Shown: positions 38,124 to 50,664 of the stretch, piece by piece
How the letters are laid out: every line of letters starts with the position of its first letter
Numbering within the stretch: the first letter of the stretch is position 1
Assembly (NCBI GenBank): GCA_905182985.1
Contig: CAJJDN010000003.1
Location: 559,047-623,046, forward strand
Length of the DNA: 64,000 bases
Direction: 5' to 3'
Source of the DNA: Paramecium sonneborni
Lineage: Eukaryota > Ciliophora > Oligohymenophorea > Peniculida > Parameciidae
Translations under genes and position numbers: made by a program
Notes under the pieces: model-generated
What the model was told of the DNA's origin: nothing
The model's database searches: none
Seen by the model: the letters and a program-made list of their open reading frames with translations, nothing else

Positions 38124-39116
38124 ATGTCTTCTTCTTTGACCATCTAAAAGGCAATAAATAAGGAAAAAACAGTAGAGTTGTATAAACAAATATAAAAGAA
38201 AAAGCGCAGAAATTAATACACTGTAGAGTTCAACTTCGGTAGTAATATAGATGTTACTAAACTTAAAGAGATTGTAGTTATAAATTAAAATATACCTCAT
38301 TGTATTCCTCAAAACATCATCTTCAGATTAAACTCTAACATATAGTTTCCTGTTACAGTTGAATCTCAATATTAGTTAGGATATTTGAATATAGATCCTC
38401 ACTCCTATAATTATAAAATTGCTAGGTATGACAAACAAAATAGCTATCATATTTTTAACTTAGAACCCATCCACAGACCATTCACATCTTTTGAAATAAT
38501 CAAGGAAGTATTAATGAAAGAAGGAGCATAATTGTTTGAAGGTTTTGAATAATTTCATAAAAAAAATTCTGACATCACCAAATATAAAATCGTTAATGAA
38601 ACTTAACTTCTTGATTTTGAGCATAAAATTCAAGGCCCAGTTACTCTATACATTTAAAAGAATAAAAATGGAATTATAACCACTATAGCAAGAATAATGA
38701 ATGATGACTATCTATAAATGTTAGGGATAGATGAAGAAATGCTAAAGGATTATATATTTCAGACAGGAATGTTACCTTAATCCTTTGCTGGTGATGGAAA
38801 TATAAGATGGAGTTAAACATTAGCCCAAATATTTTAATGTAATGCTTCCATGACCTTTGGATAATTAATGCTCATCAATTATCAAGGTTAAAAGTTTCCT
38901 GTCTATTTGAGATCTCAAAATTTTCATTTGTTCAATCAAGATGATAATTCTTATACTGAATACCTTTACTATTTTTATGATGTTGAATCCAAGTGGATTA
39001 ATAAGAGATTGATAGAATAAAATAGTATAGACTACTTCAATAAAAAGACACTTATTATCAATGAAGACACTGATCAGCTTGAGTGTTAGAGGAGATGCAG
39101 ATTTAGAAAATTATGA
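38124..39116 (+). CDS. unknown protein with PAS-like C-terminal half, 330 aa
   Basis: A single 331-codon frame with no intron. The G+C content is visibly higher than in neighbouring spacers. The N-terminal third is basic (KKRRNQYTVEFNFGSN). The C-terminal half contains IITTIARIMNDDYLQMLGID, followed by QSFAGDGNIRWSQTLAQI and a beta-rich section (FPVYLRSQNFHLFNQDDN). The order of helix and strand resembles a PAS/PAC domain, but key positions are not convincing. A sensory or transcription role is speculative. Confidence 0.6.
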
Positions 39117-39666
39117 TTTACTATGAAATATTTAATATTATTGATTTCATAATTACGATGAAAAAACATCATCACAAGCTCTTTCATAAGACAACCTAGT
39201 AGATGATTTAAATTTTTTATTCTATTTGTTCTTAGTTATTTATTACCAAAATTATTATTCAGACCTTTGTAAAATATTTTTGAAATATTTATAAACCCAA
39301 TCAAATAATATAAATATATTCTAAAGCAATAATTCTTAAATTCTGTTAAAACTACAATTGGTAATATAAACAATTTAGAGTAAAAAATAGCATAAATATT
39401 AAATTTTTACATATATTTTTGTACATTTAAAACATTTTATATGTTATGAGAGTATTTCCATAAGAATTTTTATAAATTAAAAATTAACTTAATAATTATT
39501 CTTGAAAATTTAGTGGTTTTGATCTCATTAATATTAAACCTTTTCTGAATCAGAATTTAATATTAGCAAATAAATACAATCATCGTACATACTCTATTTC
39601 AGATTTGAAATAAATATTAGATAGCATTATTTTTAATAAAAAAAAATAGAGCATTATTTTGTTAAA
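39117..39666. other. AT-rich intergenic region
   Basis: About 550 bp of very AT-rich sequence; no gene was seen. Confidence 0.4.
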
Positions 39667-40786
39667 ATGAATTTGTATGTAAGATGTGGTAACAAAGTTT
39701 ATACAATTAAAAGAAATGTAATTGATGAGAGTGAATATGAGAATAAAATTCAATAAATTATACATCCAATCAAGATAATAACCATAAAACATAAATTACA
39801 TATAAATAATAATGTAATGAACTTTTAAGGTATTAAGGAGTTCTTCATATTCCCCACTTTCTTGAATAAAATACTTTTATATACTGCATAACATATCGAA
39901 ATTATTAATATCATCTCTCTTACTATTGTAACAATTGATAATTAATATTTGATTTCATCATCTATTGATAAGAAGATTAAAGTTTAGAATGTAGTTTATG
40001 TTGATTTAAGAAATTTCTATAAATAAAGCATAAATTTCAATAGCGATTTCAGAAAATCAATTAATTGGAGTATTTTTAAATTCTAGATAAATTAATGTTT
40101 TGATGTATCATTAAATAATTCTTAATAAATTGCAAAAGCAAAATAAAAAGTTGAAGTTAATTTTCATTCAAATCTTTCTATTAAATTAGAACAAATAGAC
40201 TTAAAAATGGAAGAGAAAAGGATATGAAGGATTACTTATTAATGATTAATCTAATAATAAGGATTTAATTAGTTTCACAAATTTAGAAGAAGGAAGGTGG
40301 GTTTCTATTTAAAATATAGCTTAAATTAGAGAAAGTAATAGGGTTAAGCTAGCTGATGTTAAAATGCCCTTTTTTTTAGATTTTAGGAATACTGATGTTG
40401 AAAAATAAAATATTTGAAATGACATCAATGAATAAGTAAAAGAATAAACTAAAATAAAAAAATAAAAAAAAATACATTTTTTAGCTGAATTGAAATCAGA
40501 ATTTGAAAATTTAGTTGAATAAGAAGATGTTAAATTAATTAATATGATAAAAACTTTGAGTCCATCATCTTATAATTATGAATTAAGATGCTTTTTGATT
40601 GGTAAACCATAAAATTAGATTTAAATTTTTAGAATATTGGAAGAAAGACTTCAAAATACAACTGATTTAGATTTAAAAGTCACATATTTGATGAGATTTA
40701 AGAAGTAGTTTAAAATCTAGGTATCTAGAGAGGATATAGATTCACAATGTATTAAGAATTAAAAAAACATTTAAAAACATTATTGA
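39667..40786 (+). pseudogene. WDR36: decayed UTP21/WDR36 gene
   Basis: A long open frame begins at ATG 39667. A WD-like strand pair (LISSSIDKKIKVQNV) appears where a tryptophan is expected. A 34-nt intron restores frame before LISFTNLEEGRWVSIQNIAQ and RVKLADVKMPFFLDF, equivalent to the SRWxNLLxLDxIKxRNKPKEPPKxPxxAPFF block of WDR36. An in-frame TGA at 40415-40417 then cuts the frame, yet the same frame continues with the UTP21 C-terminal domain (VKLINMIKTLSPSSYNYELR). Most of the two beta-propellers is missing. UTP21 is an SSU-processome protein like UTP13. This copy looks non-functional, probably a whole-genome-duplicate remnant. Confidence 0.65.
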
Positions 40787-40984
40787 GAACTTAGAATAAT
40801 AATGGTAAAGTTTAGATGATATAAAATCATATATTGAATGTGTTATTGATTATTATAAAACTATAATCTGATATATAATTTATTTAGTATATTTAGTCCA
40901 TTAATTGTCTATTGCCTTCAATAATTAAAATTTTTATTATTCTCTATTGTTTAAATCGATGACCTTTCAAGAAAGAGATAAAAA

Positions 40985-41269
40985 ATGAAACAAATAAATA
41001 TTCTTGATGTAGAATTTGTAGTTGAGAAATATATTTTTATAAGAAAAATACAATTTAGTCTTTAATACTAAGAATTATTAAAAAAATTGTTCAAGCTTGC
41101 AAAAACTAAAAATCTCTATTATTTAAAAATAACAAAAGGTCTGAGATTAGAGAATAAGAGAAAAAATAATATTTAAAATTAAAAAAAATTAAAACATATA
41201 ATATTGAAAGACTTGTATTAAAATAATTGTTTAAAATTGGAATAAATTCAACTTTAAGAACTCATCTGA
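40985..41269 (+). CDS. short unknown ORF, 94 aa
   Basis: An open frame of 95 codons starting MKQINILDVEFVVEKYIFIR, followed by Lys/Leu/Gln-rich sequence. Frames of this length are not rare when only TGA stops translation, and composition resembles spacer. It may be a tail of the adjacent decayed UTP21 gene or chance. Confidence 0.25.
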
Positions 41270-41691
41270 TAATAGAAATTCAGTTATTTATTTTTATTCT
41301 TATGTAATGTATTATAATTAAATTTTATTTATTAAAGCTTTGAATTAATTATTTATAAATAAATATCTTAGCATTTGGTAATATTTTTAATTTAAAATAT
41401 TATCATCATAAATATTGTTTTTTATAACATAAAAAACAAGTAATTGAATAAAAAGCTTAGTATTGCTTAATAAAAAAAAGGAAAAGTTTAAGCTTCTTCA
41501 GAATATCAATCAGATATGCAAAATGGAGCACGATAGTGAGTATTAATTAATTAATAAACACAAAGAGGCTATCAGATTAAGTTTTTTTACAATAATCACA
41601 GGTTCATTAAGTTCATTTGAATAGATATTGAAAAATAAATATATATAATATTGATGATTGATAAGAATCAAGGTTGTATCTAATAATTAAC

Positions 41692-42321
41692 TCAATATTT
41701 TTATAAATTAAGTTAAATTAGATGTCGATATTAAATATGTTAACTTGTTGATTTAATATTCGAATTATAGACATATCCTATGGCTTCTTTCTTTAGAAAC
41801 CTGTTTGATAGGATTCTGAATAATTTTTATTGCTTTTCATCATTAGTATACCTAATTAAATGTTTAACATTTTTAATGTTATTTTTAAGTTAACTAAGTA
41901 ATTTTAAAAATTCTATGCCTTGTTTTTCCCCCAAGTAATTTAATATTTCTATTCTTTATCTCAAGATATATTGTACAATAGCTTTGGCGTAATTTTTTTA
42001 TATATTTGTTGATTTTTATGAGAGGCTTGTGGCTTGTGAATAATTTTTATTTTTATTATTCAAAACCACCGATTCAAGGTTTTCTATAGATTCTTAAACT
42101 TATTTTTCATAAAAAGAAGAACTAGAAGGTTAAAAAGGTGATTCTTATGGTGCAATTGAAGGAGTTTATTAGGTTAGTTAGGTTGATAAAGAATTGTTTA
42201 AATTTCCATCCATATATCCATAATTAGTATTGATTACAGGTACAATGTAGATAGGATAAAAGAAAGGTTATTAAGGTTATGCATAAAGATTATAAGCTGG
42301 CTGGAATTATTGATTCCACAT
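41692..42321 (-). CDS. member A of a NIQKNYAKAI-family, 209 aa
   Basis: A single 210-codon frame. The N-terminal 80 residues are Gln/Pro/Tyr-rich (starts MWNQQFQPAYNLYAQPQQPF) and disordered. The C-terminal 110 residues contain TNIQKNYAKAIVQYILRQR, NIKNVKHLIRYTNDEKQQKL and a terminal GYVYNSNIKSTSQHIQYRHL. The same layout recurs in the gene at 43390-44097, so the two are paralogues 1 kb apart. I know similar NYxKAI proteins as a large Paramecium family of unknown function. No enzymatic motif is visible. Confidence 0.7.
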
Positions 42322-43389
42322 TAGATTTAATAAATATTAACATCGATTAGTATGTTTCTTTATGAACAAATTATTTCGGTTTATTTGCTATATTTATTCA
42401 ATTAATGTTTGGAGGAAATTAGTAATTTTTCATTAAAATTCTAAATAACAAAAAAATTTTACATTATTTTTAAGAAATTCCATTATAATTAGGTTTATAT
42501 TGATTTTTTGAATAAAAGTGAGGTATGTTTTATGTACTTATTAGCATTTTTTTTTCACTGAATTTAATTTCATTTACTAGATTTTCGGTTTTATTAGGAA
42601 ATAAATTAAACAATAACACTTCTAGTCACTTATGCTTTTTAGATATTTTACAAATAAATCTAAAGTATAGTAATCATTATCGATTTGGAGCTATGCTTAA
42701 TTAACTAATTATCTTTGATTCTATTAATCTTTATAATAATATCAAGGAACAAAACAACTTTCTTTCATATATCTTTCATAATTGTCAAATTCCTCTAATT
42801 AACGTAAATTCTTAATTAAAGTTAAACCAATTTTTCATAATTATTATGTTAAATATTCGAAAATTAAAGCTTTTACTAAGTTGAAGGCTTCTCTCAGATG
42901 AAATCATTCTAAAGTTTAGGTAGATTTTATTCACAGATATCGTTTATATTAGTTTTTTTGTTTAGTTTTCATTGTATTTAGCGATTTCTTTAACTAAGTT
43001 TCGATTTTTAAGGTTACTTAAAGAAAATATTAATATTTCTCTAATTTTCGTTTATTTGTTGTTTTCATGTTATTTAAAATTTAAATATTAATTTTAAAGT
43101 CTATAATTAGATTAAGAAAAATCCCAAAACAATTTATTGATTGTTTTAATAATCCATTTTAGTTCTGTTTGATTTAAACATAAAAATGTACAAAAATTTT
43201 ATTATTAAAATATGAAAAAAGAAACCCTAAACACTTTAAGATTTTTATGAATTTTTTGTTTGTATCTGAATTCAGATCAGCAATAGATTATAACTAAAAT
43301 AAATATTTAAAAATTCAATATTTGTACTAAAATATATTATATAATTATGTTTGAAATATTTATTTTTTATTAATATTATTTATTGAATA
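42322..43389 (-). other. spacer with coding-like remnants between two paralogues
   Basis: About 1 kb separating the two NIQKNYAKAI-family genes. Minus-strand stretches between about 42540 and 42850 look coding-like (EEFDNYERYMKESCFVP, then a TGA, then LQIDNDYYTLDLFVKYLKSI in one frame) but have no intact gene. They may be remains of another gene. Confidence 0.3.
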
Positions 43390-44097
43390 TCAACATCTTA
43401 GAAGGCTATGGTGGATAAGTTTTTTATGTCTAAGATGGCTATTCTTTTTTTATATTCTTGAGTTGAATATATATGAATTACTTTTGGTTTTTAAGAAATA
43501 ATTTCTAAATAATATTTACATAATTTATATATACCCTAAAATTCTAAAAGCCTTAATAAAATCCTCTTTGTTTGTATATTAGGAAATATGACTAACATTT
43601 TAGATTTAGTTTTTTATTAACTTTGTCAATTAAATAAATTCATCAACTTCTGTAGGGTTTAAGATTTTAGAAGCTAATGACTTATTTTTATAGACAAAGC
43701 TAGCAATGGCTTTAGCGTAATTCTTTTATATATTCTTGGACTCTTTCTCAAATTAAACTTAATTTTTAAGGGGATTAGAAGATTTAAATATTTTTTCATT
43801 TTCTTATATTGGTTTATCTTCTGTGATTTTGACATTTTTAATAGCAAGTGCTTCAGATGTATATGAAGAATTTTCTGTTTCCTTTTGTTGGGGTTATTCA
43901 ATTCTTTTCTAGTTGTGCTCTTAATTTTCGACTTGAGGAGGCTTTTGGATTGATTCCATTTGAGGCACAAATGTTTAAAATTGTTAGAGTTGTAGCTAAC
44001 AGTGGAATTGAGGATAAGATTAAAAGAATGGGACATAAACAAAAGCTGTTTATTAAATAGGGTATGTAGGAATAAAGCAAGGGAGGTTAAAGTTCAT
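43390..44097 (-). CDS. member B of a NIQKNYAKAI-family, 235 aa
   Basis: A single 236-codon frame. The N-terminus is Gln/Pro/Phe-rich (starts MNFNLPCFIPTYPIQQTAF), then a Glu/Gln/Lys-rich linker. The conserved part reads SKNIQKNYAKAIASFVYKNK, IQNVSHISQYTNKEDFIKAF and ends SYIFNSRIQKKNSHLRHKKL. It aligns block by block with the gene at 41692-42321. Function is unknown. Standard-code translation of this locus gives a misleading ORF in another frame. Confidence 0.7.
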
Positions 44098-44848
44098 GAG
44101 TTTTTAGAGACTCTAGTTTGATGTTTAGATTAAAAAGAAGATTTAATTAATCCAAATACTAGACTTTTTTTTTGTTAATTATCCAAGTATAATTTTCAGT
44201 ATTTAATTCCCTTCTCTAGCTAGTAGTTATATTGATACAGTAAACTGAAAATGAAACTTGTACATGTTGAATTGCGTAATATAATTTATAATATGGACAG
44301 TAATATATCATTATCAAATAAAAGACATCTTCATTATCCTAATCTATGTTTTAAATTCAAAATTATATCGATTTTAAATAAATAATTAACTTCTTTTTTT
44401 TTCATTTAATCGCTAACCAACTTTAAAAAAACAGCTCAAAAATTGCTTTTAACAAGAATTTATTATATACTTAAACTTTTCCTTATTTCTAAAAAGACTT
44501 CAGCAAATTTTTTTTATTTTCTGACAAACTTTAAATTTTTTATACAATTTTAATCATCAAAATACTACTCAGATATTGAAGAACTAGCTTTTAGATTCAT
44601 TTTAATCAGAATCTTAAATACTTTTTTAATTTTTAAGCTCTCTAGATTCTTAAAAGAAAAATAAATATCAAACTTTCTCATTTAATTTTGTTTTTGAATA
44701 AAAATATTTTGAAAGTATGTCATTTTTGGATGCTTTTTAGTATATATATTATGTATTTATAGTATCAAAATAATTAAGTAGTTTAGTGTAATTATTTTGA
44801 ACTCAAAAACAAATGAAAATGCATTTATTGTTATATATATAAATAAAT
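44098..44848. other. AT-rich intergenic region
   Basis: About 750 bp between divergent genes; homopolymer-rich, no gene was seen. Confidence 0.4.
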
Positions 44849-45241
44849 ATGAAAAGATTTTACTATGAATATTATTAGCAAATAAACAATAGAAGAAAAA
44901 AACTCAATAATAAAAGTGAGTTATTTGTTGGAAGAAGAGAAAATGAAGGGTCAGCAATACATTCAATTGAATAATTAAAATCTAAAAATTTTTCTATTTC
45001 TAGGCCAATAAGTTCCATTAGTCTTAAAAGAAATAGCACATCATAAATTGATAGCAGTTTTAATTTAATAAGTTTGAATGAATTTGCATTGATTTAATAA
45101 TACAAAACAGTGAATTTGTTATAAAATAAGCTATCATCAAGTAAATAATTTAGAAAAAGGATATTGAGTTCAGATAAAAATTAATAGTTCCGTCATTATT
45201 CAAATAAATCAATGATTATAACAAATTTTACAGTAGAATGA
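44849..45241 (+). CDS. unknown basic protein, 130 aa
   Basis: One frame of 131 codons starting MKRFYYEYYQQINNRRKK, rich in Ser, Asn, Arg and Lys, with a short helical stretch (LNEFALIQQYKTVNLLQNKL). It has no recognisable domain. The composition differs from the surrounding spacer (more Ser codons and G), which supports a real gene. Confidence 0.45.
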
Positions 45242-46335
45242 TTGATTATATTTTGTATAATCAACATTATTATTAAAAAAATGATCACTTTAAATTTATT
45301 GGTAAGAATGAGCTTCAAAATAATCAGAAATAGTAATTATATAATTTAATTCTTTTGATGTGATAATTCTAGTGTTTATTTATTATATTTTTAATAAATG
45401 ATTTAAAAGATTAAGAAGAATAAACTTTTAAACAAAAACAGAAACCATATATAAAGTTTTTAAAAAGAAAAAACAAACCTGTTATAAAGTTTTCATTTAA
45501 AATTATGCTTATTTTCTTTAACTATAATCCTAATATTCATGAAAGTCTAAACTAATTTAAGAATATATAATCATTATTGATGCTTAAGAATTAATAATAT
45601 TCAAACTCGTCTTTTAGAAGTAGTGCAAACATTATTAGCCAATGTTATATTGAGTGCTATAAATTTATCTATGATATTTTTCACTATATTAATATGCATA
45701 ACTATATTAATTAATTATATCATAAGAATTGTAAGAAACAACTACTGATATTTTAATATTTAATAGGAATATTTATGATTTAAGTTTATAATACTAACGA
45801 TTATTATAGTTCTGATAGATTTAGCTCAAAGATATTTTAAAGTCTAAAAGTAAGAATATTTTTAAAAAAGATATTTTTTAATAGATATTATGTTAAATAA
45901 ATGATTGAATCATACGGATAACATATTATGTAATCAGTGTTAGCATGTTAATCTTAATATATTATATTTTATATATGATTCTTGATATTAATTTTATTTT
46001 TAGTTTTAGGATGATCATTTAAATATTTGTAGTTAGCCCATATGTATTTGGCTTATGTAGTCTTTAAATTTTTGAGAGCTAAAAATAATATTGTAGAAAC
46101 GAAGAAACTAAGAAAATTAAATTATTTAGAGATATTTAAGGAAAAAGAGTAAAAGAAGGGGAAATATAAAATTAAAAATATAATGATCTTAAATTATGAA
46201 AATTATAAGCATAAATTTACAATGCTTTATTAAAAATATAAGCTTATAATCAATATTATTTTTTATAAGAACAACTAATTTATTTATTTTTTCAGGAAAC
46301 AAATAATAAAAGAATTTTATTAATAATTATATTAG
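45242..46335. other. AT-rich region with a possible decayed frame
   Basis: About 1.1 kb. On the plus strand near 46010-46320 an open stretch (contains AHMYLAYVVFKFLRAKNNIV and lysine-rich sequence) follows an in-frame TGA and has no clear start. It could be a gene remnant. Nothing intact was found. Confidence 0.3.
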
Positions 46336-48944
46336 ATGGCTCTCTAACCATGCAAAATATTATCCTTAATATCCCCTAATCAATTTCTAATTCAAACTTA
46401 ATAACTAAAGACTATAATAGTTGGTAATGGAATTCCTAATTTTCTAACTAGAAGCAAATTAAATGTTAATCAAAAGGCTCTAGATACTTATTTTTCATAA
46501 TTATAATTATTAAATAAGGAAGCAGTATACAATATTAAAACTAATTAATTACAAATAAATGGAGCAGACTTATTTTAAGAAATATCAGATGATGCAGAAA
46601 TTCATTTAAAATTTATTGGCGTTTAAAATGAGGAACCGAAACAAACACAATCTGTTTTAGATTTTCTAAAATAACATAGAAATAAAACTTTAGATGCTAT
46701 TTTAGTATCTTTTGAAGGAAATATTTTGAATTTCTTTTATAATAAAAATACATTGATAAGTTTAATTCCAAGTGCTATATATATTGACGGTAATAAATGT
46801 AATTATTAAAGAGTTTACAATTTAAGATTAAGGATATGCTAAAATTATGCAAAAAGAATGGCTTAATAAAGAATTTAGAATAACTTTTAAAGGAACTTAA
46901 ATAATGACATTAAATTATTAGAAAAATTTCATAAATTTTCCAATTTTAAAAGCAGACTTATAACTAACAAGCTAAAAAAATAATGAGTTAAGCAATGAAT
47001 TTTATATTTCATTAGTTTCAAGTGGATATGCATATTTAACTGATTGGGGGTAATAAATTTGAGTAATAATAGTAAATTGAATTTATAGTAAAATTCTTTT
47101 AAATTATTGTTTCAACTTTAGGAAGAAGCCAAAAAAAACTAATTAGGACTTTGGAAAAATGGAGAATTAGATAGAAGAATTCTAAATTCAGTTAGTTCAT
47201 AAATATTAGGTTAGATTGTAGAGGTTATTGAGGCTAATCAATATTTAGTTAAAACAGATAAATAGATTGTGAATATAAAATTAGATAGAATTTTTATAGA
47301 AGGATTAGAGGCAAAAGAATTTGCTCGAAAATTGTTAATAGGAAAGCAAGTTCATATCCTATAAGTTGGAGATAATTTGCCACTATAAACTATATAATTA
47401 TGTGAAAATAATTTAGATATAGAAGAAGAACTTATAGCTAATGGATGGGCAACAGCTAAAGAGAATCATCCACAATTATCTAAATTTAAATTCTAATAAT
47501 TTTAATAAATGAATTAATTAGCTAAACAAAAGAAAATTGGATAGTATAGTTCAGAACTTACTTGGAGAATTGAAGATTAAACAGATTAAAAATAAGGAAA
47601 AAGTGTAAATGAAATAATATGGTCTAGCATTTAGAGAGATAAATAAAGTTAAAAATAATCAGTTATGAATACTGGTCTTACATAAAAAGAAGATTGTTAA
47701 TATGAAGTTTTGGTTGATAAAATCATGCCAGATGGATAATATATTATTACTATTCTTAAATATCATTCTATGATTAATTTTACTATTTCTGGAATAGCCA
47801 AATTATCAGAATTTGCAACAAGTTTTCCAAATGTTACAAAATATGAAGAATTAAGATAATAATATTGTTATAATATTTTGATGTAAAGAAATGTTTGGGT
47901 AAATTTTGAAAGTTTCAATATTTCAGAGAATATGTTTTATGGAAAAATTTATGAAAAAAAAAATAATAAAGATTCTGATTTTACACTATAATTACTTAAA
48001 GAAGGCCTCACATTTATTAAAAATAATAATGATTTTTATAGTAAATATGAAGAGGCCTAAAAAGAGGCAGAATAACTCAAAAAAGGTTTCTGGAAAGAAT
48101 CTTATGCTTAATTTATTATAGATCTTTCATATAATAAACAGACTTTAAAAAGATAAGTGAGTAATTAAGGAAACATATAAAAAAATGAAAATTAATAGAT
48201 TTAAAAAGTTATAGTTACTGCTTTTAATGATTGCAATGAATTTTATATTCGTAAATAAATTAATCCTGAATTTGATGAATTAGAAATTTAAGTTGAAAAA
48301 GCTACACTAACAGTAATAATATTATCTATATATTAAGCCACTAAAAAAACCAGTTAAGAAAGGAACCTTATGTTTAGCTAGATTTTCTGAAGATAATAGA
48401 ATATATAGAGCATAAGTATTATAAGCATTTAAAAATGATAAATTCTTAATAAAGTTTATAGATTATGGAAATAATGATGGAGTTAATTATTAAGATATGG
48501 GAGTATTACCAGCTTAATTTACAAATATTCCTTAATAGGCTAAAATGTGTTCATTAGCTTATTTGAGGGTTCCTCCATCATCACATGAATTTGCAGAAGA
48601 AGCATCTGATATTTTAAGAGAATTAATTCTTGATTAATAATTTGATTATAAAGTTGCTTACACAGAGAAATCCTCAAATAGATAATTAGTCACTCTTTAA
48701 CCATAAGATTAACCAGATAAATTGGAATTTACAATTAACAAAATTGTATTAGAAAAAGGGTATAAATCCTTTTTATATTTTTACTAGATTAGGAAGAATT
48801 GAGAATAGAGTATCATATAATCCTTTGAAAGAGTTCAAAAATTTAGAAGAAGAAGCAAAAGCTAATGGAATTGGTATTTGGGGTTTTGATGATTGTTTGG
48901 AGGATGAAAAATAATTTGAAGATGAATATGATTATTATGAATGA
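46336..48944 (+). CDS. SND1: SND1 / Tudor-SN (staphylococcal nuclease-like plus Tudor)
   Basis: Five exons (introns 22, 23, 25 and 28 nt) encode 836 aa, near the family's 880-920. Tandem SN-like domains are recognisable from their ends: EEAKKNQLGLWKNGELDRR, ELIANGWATAKENHP and EAQKEAEQLKKGFWKESYA. The Tudor domain follows with KKGTLCLARFSEDNRIYRAQ and FIDYGNNDGVNYQDMGVLPAQ. The split last SN segment (EEEAKANGIGIWGFDDCLED) closes the protein. SND1 is a cytoplasmic RNA-binding nuclease of RISC and stress granules. In ciliates Tudor-SN proteins are plausible small-RNA pathway partners, but this is inference. The N-terminal SN domain is divergent. Confidence 0.85.
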
Positions 48945-49651
48945 TCCATTGATTTAATTTATATTGTTCAATTTTTATAAATAAAATATGTTTTACAAAT
49001 GATAAATCATTATATATTTATATTCTCAAGATTTGATCTCAAATTTTTTGAAATTTTAAATATCATCAAAAATATTTGAATCTTTTATTCTTGTTACATT
49101 TATTAATGATAATCATTGAAATTTGAGATTTGATAACTTGTAATGAAAAAAGTGTCTTAAAATAGTCTTTACATAATGTTTGAATCATTTATTCCATGAA
49201 TATGAGAGAGATTATTATAAAATTAAATATGATCAATAAATTTTGATTTTAATATGTTGTAATCCATTTATTTTATAACAAATATTTGATTTATTTATAA
49301 AAATATCTAACTGATTTTTATTAAGTTATGGATATCAATTATCAATTTTTAATCAAATAATTAATGTTTATAATAAAATTTATAACTTAATAATCATTTC
49401 TAAATAATCGAAACTCTTGTTTCAAATAATAAATGATTTTTGCAATACTCTAGATTTGTTAAATTATTTTAAAAACTTGTTTATATTAAATAGGCATATA
49501 TTTTTTTGTTATTTAATGAAATGATATAATAATAATTTATTAGAGTAATATTAGATTATTAGTAATTATAGAGTAAATGATAACATAAATTAAAATATAT
49601 ATAAAATTTTTGTAAATAAAAACATAAATATAGATACAACAAACAATATTT
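48945..49651. other. AT-rich spacer between convergent genes
   Basis: About 700 bp between the SND1 and PAQR stop codons. Extremely AT-rich; no gene was recognised. Confidence 0.45.
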
Positions 49652-50649
49652 TCATGTGCATTTGTAGTTCTCTCTAATTGTGTACATATTAAGAGACATA
49701 ATATAAGCAGTTGAATAGGATAAGACTACAAAGATATGCCAAATGGTATGACTATTGATCTAGAATAAAGAACAATTATACAAAGATATCAAATTTTCTT
49801 GGAAAACATCTTTCAGGAAACCTTGAAGCATATGTTGTTATACCTGATATTAAGAAAAAGAGCATAATCATAAAATAGTTTTCAGTGTCATAAAAATGGA
49901 AATGACCTCCCAATAAATTTTACCTGCTGAATATCATTAAATGAAAGATTGGAATAAAAATCAATGTAAAAAAGATGGCATAAATAAGTGCTTTATATAC
50001 TACAAAACTTTCTTTGTGCATATAATCAAATAGACTTGATATAAAGGTCAAAAAACAAAGTAGAATAATCATGATAGTGTAAACATCTTTAATTTATTGA
50101 TTACAATAGAATCCATATTGTATTACTGGTATTATTCCTCCACTTGCAACTAAACAAATTCCCCCATAATCTAATCTTAAAAGTACACAACTTAAAGTTT
50201 TATTCACACAAAAGAAAGTATGATAAATGGTGGAAATAGTGAATAAAATGATTGCACATAACAAACAATATTATAGTGGCCATAATTATATATCAGAATA
50301 ATGATTTTCTTATTCTTTCATAAAAGATATAAATGGGGCAATCTATTTAATCTAAGAATAAATAAGTAAACCTAAAAAAAAGAATAAAGGCAACAAATGT
50401 GACCATATATTACAAGTTTCATTATGTTAATGAAATATACTTTCTAGATTAGATTATTATTTGATATTTACTTAATGCAAGTTAGAAAGTATTATAGTTA
50501 ATACGATATCCAGTTAATAAGTATTTATTATCTAATGTATAAGATGGTGCTTCATAATACTCTCCAATGTATGGATCTTGTTAACGATTTTCTATATTTT
50601 TTTTAGTTTTATGAATTTTGTTTAGTTTTCTTCTTTTGATTAAATTCAT
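49652..50649 (-). CDS. PAQR / hemolysin III-type seven-TM protein
   Basis: Three exons (introns 28 and 22 nt) encode 315 aa. After a basic cytosolic N-terminus comes the PAQR signature ETCNIWSHLLPLFFFLGLLI (family NxxxHLxG/NIWTHLLG). Further motifs are STIYHTFFCVNKTLSCVLLR (SxxxHxF), LDYGGICLVASGGIIP (xDYxGI), FPERCFPRKFDIF (PERxFPGxFD) and, after the last intron, NSHTIWHIFVVLSY (SHQIWHxxVV). These histidines and the aspartate form the zinc site of adiponectin-receptor-like hydrolases. The family includes ceramidase-like receptors. The substrate here is unknown. It starts 15 bp after the stop of the upstream gene. Confidence 0.9.
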
Positions 50650-50664
50650 ATATTTTATATAAAA

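Noticed and set aside
41692..42321. Plus-strand coding reading of the same region (ALAQFFYIF...)
   Set aside because: It is the antisense shadow of the minus-strand NIQKNYAKAI gene; the minus frame has a start, a stop and a paralogue.
43674..44042. A 122-codon minus-strand ORF in the standard code
   Set aside because: It is out of frame with the 235-aa ciliate-code protein at 43390-44097, which has a paralogue at 41692-42321 supporting the other frame.
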